In this document: piece by piece, positions 63,216-64,000 of the stretch
Layout of the letters: the number at the start of each line of letters is the position of its first letter
Numbering within the stretch: position 1 is the first letter of the stretch
Source: Otatea glauca
Taxonomy: Eukaryota > Streptophyta > Magnoliopsida > Poales > Poaceae
DNA length: 64,000 bases
NCBI GenBank assembly: GCA_036346275.1
Contig: CM070720.1
Span: 7,169,278 to 7,233,277, forward strand
Direction of reading: 5' to 3'
Program-made: the position numbers and the translations under genes
The notes under the pieces: model-generated
Told to the model about the DNA's origin: nothing
Database searches by the model: none
What the model saw: the letters and a program-made list of their open reading frames with translations, nothing else

Positions 63216-64000
63216 GACTTGCTGGATTCTATCGTCGCTTTGTGAAGGATTTCAGCACCATCGCCGCACCATTGCACGAGCTCACTAAGAAGGGAGTGCC
63301 ATTTGCTTGGGGCAAAGCACAAGAGAACGCCTTCAACATGTTGAAAGATAAGTTGACACATGCACCACTTCTCCAACTGCCAGATTTCAGTAAAACCTTT
63401 GAACTCGAATGTGATGCTAGTGGAATTGGGTTGGGAGGTGTGTTGTTGCAAGAAGGAAAACTGTTGCTTATTTTAGTGAGAAATTGAGTGGGCCTAGTTT
63501 GAACTATTCCACTTATGATAAGGAGTTATATGCGCTAGTTCGAACTTTGGAAACATGGCAACATTATTTATGGCCCAAGGAATTTGTAATACATTCGATC
63601 ATGAGTCATTAAAACATATTCAAGTCAAGGAAAACTAAACCGTAGGCATGCTAAGTGGGTTGAATTCATTGAATCTTTTCCTTATGTCATTAAACACAAA
63701 GGGAAAGGAGAATGTTATAGCTGATGCATTGTCTAGGCGATCGCTATGCTTTCCCAACTTGACTTCAAAATTTTAGTGCCGAAACGATTAAAGGGCAATA
63801 TGAGCATGATGCTGAATTTAAAGATGTGTTGCTCAATTGTAAAGAGGGAAAATGTGGAATAAATTTGTCCTCAATAATGGGTTTGTGTTTAGAGCTAACA
63901 AGCTATGCATTCCAGCTAGCTCCGTTCGTTTGTTGTTGTTACTGAGCGCATGGAGGTGGGTGATGGGACATTTGGTGTGAAAAGACAGAGGACATACTTG
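63216..64000 (+). pseudogene. L RNase H and start of integrase, cut by the window end
   Basis: KDFSTIAAPLHELTKKGVPF, AWGKAQENAFNMLKDKLTHA and FELECDASGIGLGGVLLQEG are open to about 63460. A shift at AAAACTGTTGC leads to SEKLSGPSLNYSTYDKELYA. ATTCGATCATGAG near 63593 repeats the lesion at 30808 of D2. From 63655 the text HAKWVEFIESFPYVIKHK-like, IADALSRR-like and RANKLCIPASSVRLLLL follows, leading to integrase. Two or three indels also occur in the last 250 bp. Confidence 0.82.

Larger units (their letters stand above)
57660..64000 (+). mobile_element. CRM-b retrotransposon L, 5' part, continuing beyond the window
   Basis: LTR, primer site, long repeat-bearing leader, gag, protease, RT, RNase H and the start of integrase (about 63900 on) in plus orientation. 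From 59888 it parallels D2 (27110 onward) almost base for base. Its 3' LTR is outside the window. Confidence 0.9.

Overview
The window looks like heterochromatic, probably centromeric or pericentromeric, DNA of a grass (Poaceae). No host gene, tRNA or rRNA gene could be supported. Almost everything recognisable is nested transposable elements. Most belong to the centromeric retrotransposon (CRM) lineage of Ty3/gypsy: TGATGAG...ATCA LTRs, a TGGTATCAGAGC primer site, CRM-type RT motifs, and a pol ORF that runs into the 3' LTR. Two are Tat-lineage (RIRE2/Grande-like) Ty3/gypsy elements with an extra RNase H and an antisense ORF, and one is a CACTA (En/Spm) DNA transposon. The species cannot be named from the sequence.

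Layout. 1-1063: 3' end and 3' LTR of a CRM-related element (family X), inserted in a CACTA transposase gene. 1064-3318: CACTA end with transposase start, a hairpin, subterminal repeats and terminus (minus orientation). 3319-4458 and 17508-21551: AT-rich older DNA with diverged repeats, including about three units of a ~153-bp tandem repeat. 4459-17507: a complete 13-kb Tat element (J, TSD TCAAC) with degraded gag-pol and a minus-strand antisense ORF. 21552-22332: CRM-a LTR joined head-on to an integrase fragment. 22333-22773 plus 36360-36785: an X-like LTR (E) split by a CRM-a element (C, 22774-36354, TSD GCACA), itself disrupted by a rearranged CRM-b block (D, 26606-33155). 36786-48053: remains of a gag-protease-only element (G) and two X copies, rearranged by an inversion. 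48054-54044: Tat element I (minus, truncated at both ends). 54045-55098: CRM-b element M (minus). 55099-57659: CRM-b-like element K (gag-pol fragment). 57660-64000: CRM-b element L (plus), running off the window.

How they fit together. C, D, K, L and M are autonomous-type CRM elements encoding gag, protease, RT, RNase H and, where complete, integrase. X (gag only) and G (gag-protease only) share their U5 block and terminal motifs but lack polymerase genes. They probably depended on the autonomous CRMs for mobilisation.

Two points govern interpretation. First, target-site duplications and LTR halves show that 37162-44635 and its surroundings were inverted by recombination between two opposed X copies. 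Second, many apparent frameshifts fall at CAG/CTG sites (CAG to CGA or CG, CTG to TC, TCG or CG). This looks like base-calling error at methylated CHG cytosines rather than natural decay, so many genes called broken here may be less damaged than they look.
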